A program made the position numbers and the translations under genes. From Spirodela intermedia (Eukaryota; Streptophyta; Magnoliopsida; Alismatales; Araceae), in contig LR746270.1 of assembly GCA_902729315.2 (NCBI GenBank), positions 8,034,721 to 8,098,720 on the forward strand: DNA of 64,000 nt. The letters are read 5' to 3'. Under the pieces are notes generated by a model. That model saw nothing but the letters and a program-made list of their open reading frames with translations. It did no database searches and was not told the origin of the DNA. Position 1 is the first letter of the stretch, and every line of letters begins with the position of its first letter. Shown in pieces: positions 22,430-34,203 of the stretch.

Positions 22430-24061
22430 CTAACTAAGCTGGTGGAGGTATTGGAATATATCCCAGTATAAATTCAAAGACAAGAAACATAGCAGGTACA
22501 AACACCCTATCAGTTTCAAGGGTAATTATTGTCCCCTTTCACTTTACCGCCATGTTTACATAAACTAATTTGACTTTTAATATTTTTCATGCTTTTAACC
22601 CCATTCCAATCTCCACACATTTGCCATCAGACACTTTCTTAATCCATAGATTTATGAACTATTAAATGTGGAATGCCATGGTAATTTTTACAAAATGGTG
22701 ATACAAGCATAGTTTTTATGGCATCTTCTTAGTGTTGGTCACCAGATGGTTGAATGGATTAAGAAGGGTGTGAATTGATACTTAATTTGATAGTTAAATG
22801 TAATATTTTTATTATATATATCTAAATATTTCTATGAATAATATAAAGATATAAGATAAATAAGGAATAAATGATTGACAAAAGATTTTATAGTTGTTAG
22901 TCTAAACCCATTTGACCTATATCTAATTTTGAGTAACCAACCTAGACTTTATTAAATACAACATAATACACTTGAATTTTTTTGGGATCAAGAACCCTTT
23001 AAATTAGTAGGCTTCAAGAGCATCTGAACGCTTTACTTATTATCTTAAGCCTAGTAGTCCTAGATGTCTTTATTGTTTACGCCATAGCTACCTCAAAGAC
23101 CTAAGTCACTACATTGTCAACACACCGCAGATGCCTCAATTAGTTCACATACAACAAATCACAATAGAACTAAGTTGTCAATCTGAAATGAGGTTACTAT
23201 TGATGCTTTTGCTTTAATAATTAAGAGTGAAAAAAATTAGTACATAATTTATAAATATTGATGGTTATTCATATATATTTATATGATAAATATCTCAAAA
23301 CATTCAATACATTCAACATAGTCATCATATGAAATATTTTATGACTAACAATCAAATTCAAGGTATTAATCTTTTAGATTGAGTGAATCTTCATGTTAAG
23401 AACATTTGGTATACAAAGAATAATGATAATACTTTATTTTGATATGATTACTAAGGCGAAATTGAAGTATCTGTCACATGAATCAAGGCAAAATATAAAT
23501 TCTTTAATTTAAAATACGATAGTACTTGTTTTAGAAAAATCATGTGATGAATTTACATTTAATTTGAACATTATTAAAATTTATGATATGAATATATGTT
23601 TTATCTATATACTAAAATGATTATCTAAGGTTTATAATCTTTTAAAATTTAGAAGAAATTAATCATGAAGTTAAAAGGTAGAAAATAGATTTTTCTTATT
23701 TTTTAGTGAATTTATGATACATTTTTTAATTATTTGTTTCATTAATTATCAAAATAATGATAAAGTATATAGGGATTCATGGAGAAGGATCTTATAAAAT
23801 ATATAGTGAGAATCATATTACTCATCAGGTGATTTTTGTCATGTGAACTCGTGATAGAAGTAAAAGAATTAAGCGGAAATTTTACACAATTATCCAGCGC
23901 ATTGGAGGAGGATACCTGCACCGGCGGAGAACCGTAAGCCTTTGCTTCACGAGAGCCAACAGAGAGGGGGGGCGGGGGCTTATCCACAGACGGAGAAGTG
24001 GGGAGAGGACCGCTGACAGTGGCATCCCCGTAAATATCTCCTCCGACGGGTCGCCGCCACC
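22430..24061. other. AT-rich intergenic region ahead of the PsbP-domain gene
   Basis: Very AT-rich from 22500 to 23870 with no ORF of known family. The last 170 bp become GC-rich, as expected for the 5' UTR and proximal promoter of the gene starting at 24062. The minus-strand ORFs overlapping 23742-24227 are shadows of that GC-rich exon. Confidence 0.5.
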
Positions 24062-27000
24062 ATGGCCGCCGCACTGGCAGCCGCCGCCGCAACCGCCTCT
24101 TGTGCGGCTGCCGGGGTGGTGCAGTCTCTCCGGGCTCCCTGCTTTGCCGGGGAATGCGGTCACCTGAAGGCGAAGACAGCGCCGGCGGCGGCGGGGATTG
24201 GGCGACGCCGCCATCTCTGCTCTTCAACGGTGGAGGGGAGAGCGGCGGGCCTAGAACTGGCCGAGCGCCTCCTGGGTATGTGCTTACATTACCTTGAATT
24301 TTATCTGGCCTTTTTTTCTTCTTCTTCTCCGGATCATCCTACAGAGCGCTGAATTGTGGTACTAGGGAAGAAGGAACGCGTGCTAGATATTTGGTTTTTT
24401 TGCTCCATTAAGGAAAAAAATTCACACTGATGAATCTTGGAAGTGGTCTCCTCGGCATCTTCTGTTTAACTTGTTTATGCTGAGGAACAGAAAATAAACA
24501 GAAATGTGTAATATCAAGCTACTAATGACAATCTTCACCCAATCCCGAATTGCCTCCAATTTTCTGTGATGAGAGCTTCTCTGATAGTTATCTACCCGCA
24601 TAGAAATGATAATCCTCACATAACTGAGACCGAGTGATTTATCTTGTTCTACAGAGTAATCTTGTGACCTTGTGAGGAATTATTCCTTTCTAGTGTCCAT
24701 CGACTAGTGGTGATTGATTCTGTCTAGTCAACCAGGATCCATCATTTTAGATGCTATTTATTAGGCCTATTTTTCGGCTGGATTAGTTATCTTTCTATTT
24801 CAGTGGGGTCCTCTCTCTAATGCTTCGAATTATGTCTGCTGGGTATTTTACTAAAGAATTTTATTTTCACTGAGTGCAATTTGGGCATTGGACAGCTTTG
24901 ACTCTATCTGCATCATCTATGATCCAGTTTTCTCATCCTATTTATAATGGTGATCAGCCTGGCTGATTTCTTAAATATTGGTAACTTTAGTAACTTAGAA
25001 TGAGAAATTATTACAGATTTGATTCTTTATACACCGGTTATATGTGGGCTTTCGGTAAAGAGACATAAGAATAATCAAACTGATTGTTTAGGAAAACATT
25101 TATGACCTTCGTAGACTATATATAATTAGGATCATTACGTATTTGATTCCATCCACTCCAATTGTGGCCATGTTTTTCTCCCGTTCATCAGAAAGGTCAA
25201 CCAAACGCCATAATACATCAGGACGAACAACCTGATTTTGTTCTAGGAACGGTTCATACGTGCAGTCTTTTGCCTGATTTGAGAACATAAATTATACTTC
25301 TTTAGGGTTCATTCATCACTACCATATCATCGAAGCTAAGATCTATGCAGTTCCCAGGAGGAAGATAATGGCTCTTGTGGCATCAACCTTCATCTTCCCC
25401 CAAATGGGCCTGCATGATCCAGCCGCCCTGGCTCTTTCCTCACCGGTGTTCAGGGAGTTCTTGGATAACTTTGACGGGTACACCTTCAAGTACCCCCAGA
25501 ACTGGATCCAGGTCCGGGGTGCAGGCGCTGACATCTTCTTCAGGGACCCTTTCGTCCTTGATGAGAACATCTCTATGGAGGCGTCGTCCCCTTCGTCCTC
25601 CAGGTACAAGAGTGTTGAAGATCTGGGAACCCCGCAGGATGCTGGGGAGAAGGTATTGAGGCAGTACCTGACTGAATTAATGTCCACGAGGCTCGGTGTC
25701 CGGCGGGAGTCCAAAGTCCTCTCCACATCGTCCAGAGTCGCCGATGATGGGAAGCTCTACTACCAAGTTGAGGTAAAGCAAAAATAAACAATTTATTTTT
25801 TCTTCTTCACATTGGTGCATTACTATTGATGTGATTACTCTAGGATGGTTATCTTTATAACGTCTTATATGTAATGCATATTTACATTTATGCTTCCAAG
25901 TTTGAAGATTTCATCACACAAAGTCCCATTAAATTTGATTATCCCACTGGAATAGATTCTCAGATACCCTCATTTTGGGCAGAAGTAGTATTTCCAAGGA
26001 AATATTTGATTATTTATTTCTTTAATTTTTCATCTTTCTGCGTTATTGCAGCTGCAATCAGACTTGGGTGGTAACATTTTTTGTGCTTCTTATCCATATA
26101 TAGATTTGAATGTACATACTACCAAATTTGGAGATTTCATGATCCAAGTCCCATTAGGTTTGATTATCCCATTGGAACGGATATTTGGATGCCATCATAT
26201 CAGGCAGAAGGGATAAGCTCGGAAGATGGAGAATTTTCATGCAGAAGATTTCATAACCCATTTATTTTAACGCAGAATAATCCAAGAGAAAGAGGAGGGT
26301 TTCTGCTTATAATATTTTACTTTGTTTATTTATTTTTTCATATAGCTGTGTTGTTACTGATGTGATCGCACTAGGATGGTTGTCTTTGGGAAGTCCTTCC
26401 TCACCTCTCAAACCTTTCAATAACTAATTTTTTTGTTTATTTATTTATCGATATAGATCCTCCTCTTTTGCTTGGATTTGACTCCCTGACTTTTGCATGA
26501 AAATTCTTACCTTCTCTACTCAGCTCTTCTGCCGGTCATGATGCTACCTCTGTCTCAGTGGGACGTTGAATGTAAAGGGATTTTGGTGCTTATGAAATCT
26601 TCAAACTGGGCAGTCTATGCATATAAATATTAATTTCTATATCGATAAATAGTAGATAATAAAGATGACCACTATCCCGTCATCTAATCACTAGTAATGT
26701 AGCAACATAAAAAATAAGTAAATTCATTAATATCTTATTGAAAGTTCCCCATCATCCGACCTTACCTCTTCTGCCCACTACAATGGCATCTGACTATCTA
26801 TTCCAGTGGAATTATCAAATGCAATGAGATTCTGTGTCATGAAATATTCAACTTTGGTAGTATACATACAAACACTTGCACAGAAACATATATGATATGA
26901 TATATATAACATATTGTTTGGGATTTTTACTCTTGTGTCACAAGTTCTCTGGGGAATTGGGTGCAGATCAACATAAAGTCATATGCAAACAACAACGAGC

Positions 27001-27188
27001 TAGCGGTGATGCCACAGGATAGGATTGCCAAGCTTGAGTGGGACCGGCGGTACCTCTCGGTGCTCGGTGTGGAGAACAACCGGCTGTATGAGCTGAGGCT
27101 GCAGACCCCCGAGAACGCCTTCCTCGAGGAGGAAGAGGACCTCCGCCAGGTGATGGATTCATTCAGGGTATTCAAGGCACTGTTGTGA
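24062..27188 (+). CDS. PsbP-domain thylakoid-lumen protein (PPD7-like)
   Basis: PsbP-domain (PPD) proteins are relatives of the oxygen-evolving-complex subunit PsbP; most sit in the thylakoid lumen and assist photosystem assembly or related complexes. Exons are 24062-24275, 25351-25772 and 26967-27188, giving 285 aa with clean GT-AG junctions. The first ~70 residues are Ala/Arg/Ser-rich, a plastid transit peptide. VPRRKIMALVASTFIF then MGLHDPAALALSS resembles a twin-arginine-like lumen-targeting segment (RR, hydrophobic core, A-x-A-like end). The PsbP fold follows: FREFLDNFDGYTFKYPQNW, RGAGADIFFRDPFVLDENIS, the SVEDLGTP helix, GKLYYQVEV, DRRYLSVLGVENNRLYELRL and the end EEEDLRQVMDSFRVFKALL. 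The PPD7 assignment is from memory of family sequences and should be treated as likely. Intron 2 carries a fold-back repeat. Confidence 0.92.
25825..26895. repeat. Fold-back repeat complex inside PsbP-domain gene intron 2
   Basis: Four related modules occupy most of the intron. Modules A (about 25873-25990) and B (about 26100-26225) are direct copies sharing AAGATTTCAT/GAGATTTCATG, TTTGATTATCCCA, TGGAA and GGCAGAAG. Modules C (about 26515-26640) and D (about 26755-26895) carry the same motifs in reverse orientation: CTTCTGCC, then CAGTGGGAC or CCAGTGGAATTATCAAATG, then ATGAAATCTTCAAACT or ATGAAATATTCAACTTTGG. The whole can fold into a long imperfect hairpin, as in fold-back transposons or MITE-in-MITE insertions. 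A further direct pair, TGATGTGAT...CTAGGATGGTT..TCTTT, lies near 25830 and 26357. Confidence 0.75.
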
Positions 27189-27439
27189 ATCTCTGGCTGT
27201 TGTTCCAGGTGGGCGCTGCCCATTTCGGTCCCAACTTCAAAGGTTAATCAATTTATCCCAAAAATTGTATTTTTTTTGTTTTTTCTTCTGCTGGGTATTC
27301 AAGATGAGGGATTTATTTTTTGTCCCATCTGAGGTTATTTCAAGGGTTCTAAAGAAACAAAAGCCCCTCCTTTTTTGCCTCCTCTGTTCTGTTCTCCTGA
27401 GCTGTGAGAAGTCTGCACTTGCAGTCACAAGTACGGGGT

Positions 27440-27780
27440 TACCTCACCTGAGTTACCATTTTCATGAAAATGGGCCGGGCCCCGGCCCGAAATACAAATG
27501 GTTGACTAAGACCCATTCTAGAGCTTCTAAAATGGGCCGAGGCCCAACACTTGTTAAATCTGGGCCCACCGAGGATAGGATAGGCTCAATCTATGCCAGC
27601 CTAATTGAGCTCTGGCCCAATTAGTAAGAGCCAAATGAGTTTCTGAAATGGGCTTTGGGCCGACCTTTTGAAACCTTGGCCCAACCTGCCTAGGTAGTGT
27701 AGGCGGAGAGGGACTACCGCAGATCGCCTGTGGGCTTTGGGCTTTTTGAAGTAAGAAGCCCATTAACACCCCCAAAGTGT
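27440..27780. promoter_or_regulatory. Cluster of site-II (TGGGCC/GGCCCA) motifs upstream of the TPR gene
   Basis: At least eight TGGGC or GCCCA motifs occur within about 300 bp (around 27471-27486, 27531-27545, 27563-27570, 27612-27618, 27650-27660, 27679-27685, 27731-27742 and 27758-27764). Site-II elements are bound by TCP factors and are typical of housekeeping and mitochondrial-function gene promoters. The cluster is 630-970 bp upstream of the TPR gene's ATG and just past the end of the PsbP-domain gene, so it might belong to either flank. Confidence 0.4.
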
Positions 27781-28148
27781 AATTTAAATTTAAATTAATT
27801 TCAAAGAAATATTATTTAGACAAGTCCTTCTTTTAGTTTTAAAAATATTATTTAATATAATTATTACTTTTTTAACTAAGTTAAACAATTATCCTCTAAT
27901 AATTCGGTCTGTGTTTGAACTGGATCGTTGAGGCGGCGCATTTTAGAGTAACGAGGGATGTGCTAGTAAAGAACGCGTTTCGACCGGGCCGTACGAGGGG
28001 AGCTTCCGGGCCACCACAAAGCCCGTGATTAATAGAGTAATACACAGATTTCAAATAGTTAAGGGGTTAAATGTTTGAAAATAATGTGTGGAGAAACCCA
28101 TAATAACGCAGAAACAACCTCCCTTACCTCGTAGATTCCAAACTCCCC

Positions 28149-28150
<2 letters not shown>

Positions 28151-28200
<50 letters not shown>

Positions 28201-28205
28201 CCCCC
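28151..28205. repeat. (CT)n(CA)n microsatellite in the TPR gene 5' region
   Basis: About 36 bp of CT repeats run directly into CA repeats and a short C run. The tract is about 200 bp upstream of the predicted start codon, so in the promoter or a 5' UTR exon. A likely 3' splice site (TTTGCAG at 28390-28396) just before the ATG suggests a 5' UTR intron. Confidence 0.93.
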
Positions 28206-28408
28206 TCGTCAAAGCCCTAGGAGGTGGCGTGTCTCAGGGTGGGTTGCAAGGAGTGTCACAGGAAGTCCTCTGATCAGACCAGGTGCTAATCGGACTCCAT
28301 CTCCGAAGACCCTACTAGTTTGGTATAATTTTTTTCTACTTTCGAAGGTTTCATTCGATTTCATGGAGATTGAGAATTTTGTGATCCATTTGCAGAGTGG
28401 ACGAGGAG

Positions 28409-31400
28409 ATGGTGGTCATCGAGCCGGAGACAGAGCCCTGCGCCGCGGGAATCTTGGAGTCGGAGAAAGCTGTGGCGTCGAAGAATGCAGAGGAGACCAC
28501 GGGGGGCCCGGGGGGCGAGGCTTCGGGGTCCTCAGCGGGGAACGAGATGATTAGCGATGAGGATGTTTTCGAGGATGCACTGGACGAAGAGCAGCTTGAG
28601 CAGGTGCTTCTCTCCCCGCGTTCATGTGGCTATTTTTCTTCTTCATTACGGAATGAGGATCGTCAGCTGACATGAACTTGTTCTGTTTCCGTGCTTTTCG
28701 TTGATATCTTGATACTTTTGATTACTCAAAAGTTTCGTTAAGGTGGAGTAATATTAGCTCGAGTTCCTTGCGACTCAAACCGTGCTAAAGAACAACCTTG
28801 CTAGAATATGAACAGTTTTACTGGTGTTAAATTAGTTCTTCTCTACTTTACTGCTGAAGGCACAGTTTTCCTCTCATGCTGGGCATATTGGTGATGCTAC
28901 CGTTTAGAAAGTAGACAGGATGCGGAATTTATAAGACCAATCAATTTTGTTGGATTGATTTCACTCTCCCTCTGTCTTTCTAAGACTGGATTTGTGTTTT
29001 ATATTCTTAATCTATTTTTTTCATGTGGCAGAGAGCGTTAGCACAAGCAAATGACATGAAAGAAGAAGGCAATGTGTTGTACAGGGCTGGAAATTATGAA
29101 GAAGCACTGGAAAAGTATAGATTGGCCTTGCAATTTGCTTCTGAGATAACTTCATCTTTGGAAGTCCGTTCCATCTGTCATGCAAACCGTGCTGTATGTT
29201 ACTCAAAATTGGTGAGCTGTTTTATCTATAGAGTAATATAATAGCTACTTATCTCTGAAATGAATTTCTTGTATGCTCGTACAACACAATATCTTTGGCA
29301 GAATGGAATTTATTTCTGCTTTATTTCTTATTTTCCAATCTTTTGGTCGATATTTTGCAGTGCGATGTATGCTTATTCCTGTTTCCCTTTGGGTTTTTTC
29401 AGTAATCATTTCTGTGTTATTTTTAAGACTGGGAATATTACCATCCCAGGACCACTTTTTAGAGACCCTGTCCTACCTTTTTCTTGGATTGGTTGGTTCC
29501 AGTGATGTTGTCATCATTTTGCATTATAAGGAATCCTTTTTGGCCAGGTGAAAGCACTTTTTGTTATCTCATGGTTGCTTCTAGTCAACTCCTCTTCTTT
29601 TATTTGAACTTGAGTCCTTCGCTTTATAAAAGAATTCAAAATAAAATGCCATTCTGGAATTTTATCAACAATTTTCTTGTGTAGGTGGGGATCTGGTATT
29701 TTCTGAGTCCTTATGTAAGGAATTACAAAATAATTTTTTTCAACAAAGATGTGAATTAGGCCGAATTAGTCGGCGAATTAGGTATTGGAGCAACATTACC
29801 CATTGATAAATCTCTTACTTTAGGTTTTCTTAAAATTGATTTAATTTACTAAATTAATTCAACTGTGAAATGTTGTTCGGATTATGCTTATTTCACAGGA
29901 TAATATTCAATCTACCATCTCATCTCTTTCTTAAAATTGAAGGTCGTTCTTATTGTAACATGGAAATTAGTCATACTTTTATGAGTACACACTTGCTTTT
30001 AATGTTTGAATTGAGGAAAACTGTTTTGCAAGAATTAGAATACTCATCCTTGATCATAACCAAACAAGATGTGCATAGAAACATCACCCCAACCATTATT
30101 TGTCGTTCAGATATCAATTATTCCATAGAATCTTTGAAATTGTCACAACTTTCAACCCTCTAATCTACCATTTCGTCATCCTTCACTGTTAATTTCATCA
30201 TTTTCTTGCACCGAAGATTGTATTCCTCATTTGTTTTGCCTGCATTTCTAACTGCATGATACAGAAAAGCACGTAACATCTTATTTGTGATCTCTGTCCG
30301 TATGGCATTTACCTTAGTTTCACAAAATAATTTTTTTTAGAATCGACATTCAGGATAATAATTTGGGCTAAATAACATACTGGGATGTTAAAACAAACTA
30401 GAGGAATACTTGAGTGATAGAAAATTAAGATTTTTTTCTACGGTGGAATCTGGATTGAGTCCTAGATGTTACATATACTATTTGGATACGTATGCACTTT
30501 TGGTTTCTTAAATGCCTATGGGAATGGTGAAGATAATTGATGGAAAAAGAAACCACTTTTTAAAAGAGGATGGAAGAAAGTGTGTTTGGCAATATGTGGA
30601 TAGAAATGCTAGGTAAGAGGCTTGGTTGGAACGGAAGTATTTAATAAAGACTTCATGGTTAACTGGATTGATGACTTTTAATAGCACGTTTTGGTCGAGA
30701 AGATTACTTCAAAAGTTGCAGCAAGTTTTGTGTAATTTTACTGCAAATCAATCCTTTCTATCTCATAATTGGGGATTAACTTTTAAGGAGTGCAGAATTC
30801 CAACCGGCTTCTTGTGGGGAAAGAATAAAAAAAATGATTAGCTGCCTTAAATAATTTCTTGGGCTTCATAGAGGGAGACACTATATCTTTGAACGAGGCT
30901 TTTAGGTCCACTACATAATTTTGAAGAAAAATTATGTGTAACGTTCATGATCTAGTATCTTAGTGAATTATAAGGGGTATGTCGGGAATATCTAATAGTG
31001 TGCATTTTTAGTTGGGACAGGGTTACTGCATACTACAGCTTTTATTGTATTCTAGTTTTCTAGTTCACTCTTCAGGTTGTGCCTGGGGTTCTGAAGCCCA
31101 AGGGTTGGCTTCATGGAAATTCATCTGCATTTTACTTTGATCCACAGTATTGGAAATTGGACAGGTTTTGCAATTGGATCAAAATCACTTTTGGATTTGG
31201 AGGTGACCTACCTTTACTACTAGTTTGCATCCTTGTTCTGAATAATATCAGGGCCCATTCCTTCCCACCGTTGTCAATAAATGTTAACCGGGATAATTTT
31301 TGTTATTACGTAGAGATCTTATTTGTACCTGTTTCTTCTAGACAAAGGATTGAGTATTTAAAAGATATTTTGGTGTAGTGTCTGTTAAACGCTGCTTATT

Positions 31401-32959
31401 TCCAATAATTTCTCAGGAATTTGTTTTACTTTTTTCTTTCTAAAACTTGTGGCTATGGAACATTGCAGGAAGAAGATTCTAACTGGGAAGAAAAAACTAA
31501 AAAGTTGATGATAATACTGGCATATTTTATGTTGTCCTCAGTAATCATTAAGGATTAGATACTTATTTTTTAATTCTAATATTTTGGTTGTAAGTTATTC
31601 CAGGAAACCCAATCATTTCCTTATTTTCAAATGGTTTTGAGTTTTCGCCTTAGTGGGTTAGTTTTCTTATATCGGAAAAAAATTATTAACTATGCATCAA
31701 TTATTTATTTTCCTCCTCTTTTCTACTTCTACTAGTGGAAAATAAATTCTGGCTATATATTTTTCAATTTACCACAATCCAAAACCCTTTTTTAATTGTG
31801 ACTCCCAATGAAATCTTCCAAGATAAACTTATTCCTTATTTTTCTCAGTACCTAAAAATTGAGAATATTTTTTACATTTTCGTAATGTAACAATTCCATA
31901 TTATTGGAATTGCAAGTCTGTTTTCCTTCTGTGGAATCTCAACAATTCTCTTCAGGGAAAGTACGAGGACACAACTAAGGAGTGCACTAAGGCCCTGGAC
32001 TTGAACCCCTCATATCTGAAAGCACTGCTCAGAAGAGGAGAAGCTCACGAGAAACTACAGCACTTTGATGAGGCCATTGCAGGTAAACGTGGACATCTGA
32101 AATGAAGTCAAGAGTCTTTTACTTCTCCGATAAATTATCCTGTGTTCTTTGCTGAAACTGGTGCGTCTTTCTATCCTTCTGCAGACATGAAAAAGATAAT
32201 CGAATTACACCCATCAGATGTCCAGTCCAGAAGGGAAGCAGAGAAAGCGATTCGAAGATTAGAGCCACTGGCGGCAGAAAAACGAGAGAAGCTGAAGGAC
32301 GAGATGATCGGTGAGCATAAATATCGCCCAGTTTCAACTTGGGTTATGGGGGATAATTTTCTAATTGCTGGTTTTTTTTTTTTCAAAATAATAGTTTTTA
32401 GATGAACGCATCTCTAATGTATCACAATTGGTCTGACAAAAAAGGATTATTTTTTTTTTTGGACAATAATTTCCAATACAAAAAATCAAGCTTCATTTGG
32501 GAAAGAACATGACCAAATTATATTCTCTCCTCGCCTCAACTTCCGCATAATCTCTTTACTCTGAAAGTGAGGTTCTCACTAGTTATCTGCAGTCATTGCT
32601 GTTGGCTTTATCTTTGACATGAATAAAATTATTTTCACTCATTCAGCTGAATCAAAATGACCCTGAAGGATAAAACCATCCAGATTTCTTGAATCTTTGT
32701 GGTAGCTTGATAAATTATTTCAGGCCCCTCTAAACCCTAGGGAGTAGTTTGCAGGATTTAAGCCCCCATTGCCCTGTTTGTTGAACTTAAAACTATGCAT
32801 CCAGCGCGCGTAAATTGACACAAGCTTTTCTTGTACCTCCCAGGGAAGCTGAAGGACCTCGGAAATTCTGTGCTGGGGCGATTCGGGATGAGTGTTGATA
32901 ACTTCAAAGCTGTCAAGGATCCCAACACTGGTTCGTATTCTGTCTCATTTCAGCGCTAG
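28409..32959 (+). CDS. Tetratricopeptide repeat protein 1 (TTC1)-like co-chaperone
   Basis: TPR protein of the TTC1 family; animal TTC1 binds Hsp70/Hsp90 C-termini, and the Arabidopsis relative is At4g30480 (from memory). Exons are 28409-28603, 29032-29211, 31956-32082, 32185-32310 and 32844-32959, giving 247 aa. The N-terminal ~65 residues are acidic and disordered, ending [17 protein letters not shown]. Three TPRs follow across exons 2-4: [40 protein letters not shown] and [20 protein letters not shown]. Then come the charged helix [20 protein letters not shown] and the conserved tail [20 protein letters not shown] up to SFQR and the stop. The start is the first ATG in frame after the likely UTR splice at 28396; an upstream ATG at 28363 is in another frame. 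Intron 2 is long (about 2.7 kb) with no recognisable insertion. The gene is convergent with SCO1. Confidence 0.95.
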
Positions 32960-33939
32960 CTTTGACTTTAAAAAACAGAAAAAAGGGTTTATGACGAATC
33001 ACCCAGTGTTGCTCGCCACACTGATTGAACGTGTGTGTGAATACCAGCTGTCCCTGGACCCTTGAAAATATGCCTTCCCCAGAAACCTTATCATCACCGA
33101 CTTGATGAACTAGAGGAATGTTTGAGAAAATTTTGATCGTGATTATCTGATTGCCCTCCATAAATCGTTGGGTTATGTCAAGACCATCATCGATCATTGA
33201 TGAGCAATCTCTGATGATCGATCTTCTGCTCTTCAATTTCGGTGCAGTGGGAATAGTGAGAGGTTCCTGAACATGATCATCTTTGCATCAGTGAAAATGG
33301 TTGATGATTGTTCTTCCTTGATTCCTCAAGTGACCTCTTCATCCTAGTCCAGGCTGTGAGAAGAAAGAAGGAAATATTTTTTAACGGGTCAACTTTATTA
33401 ACGGATTTATTTTTTTCGTTGTTATTTTGTTTGTGTGAAATATGAGGAAGAGACTCAAGAATTAAAATTCATGGAATATTTAAATCTTTAGTTACTTTAG
33501 ATTGCCCAAAAATACTAATGTTCTTGTCTTCGTCCTCCTACTTGTCAGAACCCACCCCTTTCCCTTGACTCGCCATGTGGTTTACTGCTAATCACGGTTA
33601 AAGTAACTCAAGTCTAGAAGGAGCCACAAGAACTAGGAATTCCTCAAGAGGTGTTCTCAGATTGAGTGAATGGGGAGGCGTTGTATGATCCTTTTTTGAA
33701 GGCAATATAATATCCTCGCTTCATTGAGATAAGAAAATAATTTCAGGCAATATTCTACGCATGTTTGCTTTATTTTGTGAATTTTGTTTTACAACATATT
33801 TCATTAAAAAATGCACATTGCTCACCTCCAAACTCAATAGATTATGGCCAAGTGCATTCACGAGCTGGAGGTCGAGATTACTGGGCACGGGGGACGCTTC
33901 AGTATCCCAGCTAGAGAGAGGTACAGATAGATAGCTCTT

Positions 33940-33988
<49 letters not shown>

Positions 33989-34203
33989 AATAGCTTTTTA
34001 GAGAGAGAGAGAGAGAGAGGCTTTAATGGGTTACATATCTAAATCGAGTTTCAGGGAAAATTTTATTGATGACAAAAATGAAGAACCAACCAAATAGAAA
34101 GTGAGAGAGTAGCTACCGTTGCAGAGGTAGTCAGCAAAAATTGTGTCCTCTGGGGAATGAATGCGGCCAATAAACAACCCAACCCACAAATAACCCCCAC
34201 CAC
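32960..34203. other. Convergent 3' region between the TPR and SCO1 genes
   Basis: Shared 3' flank of two convergent genes. It contains GA and CAGA tracts at 33939-34020 and otherwise AT-rich sequence without a supported gene. The minus ORF at 32913-33236 overlaps the last TPR exon and is a shadow. Confidence 0.5.
33939..34020. repeat. (GA)n and (CAGA)n microsatellite cluster
   Basis: Two GA runs are separated by CAGA tetranucleotide repeats, about 80 bp in total. The cluster lies about 180 bp beyond the SCO1 stop codon, in its probable 3' UTR or flank. Confidence 0.93.
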
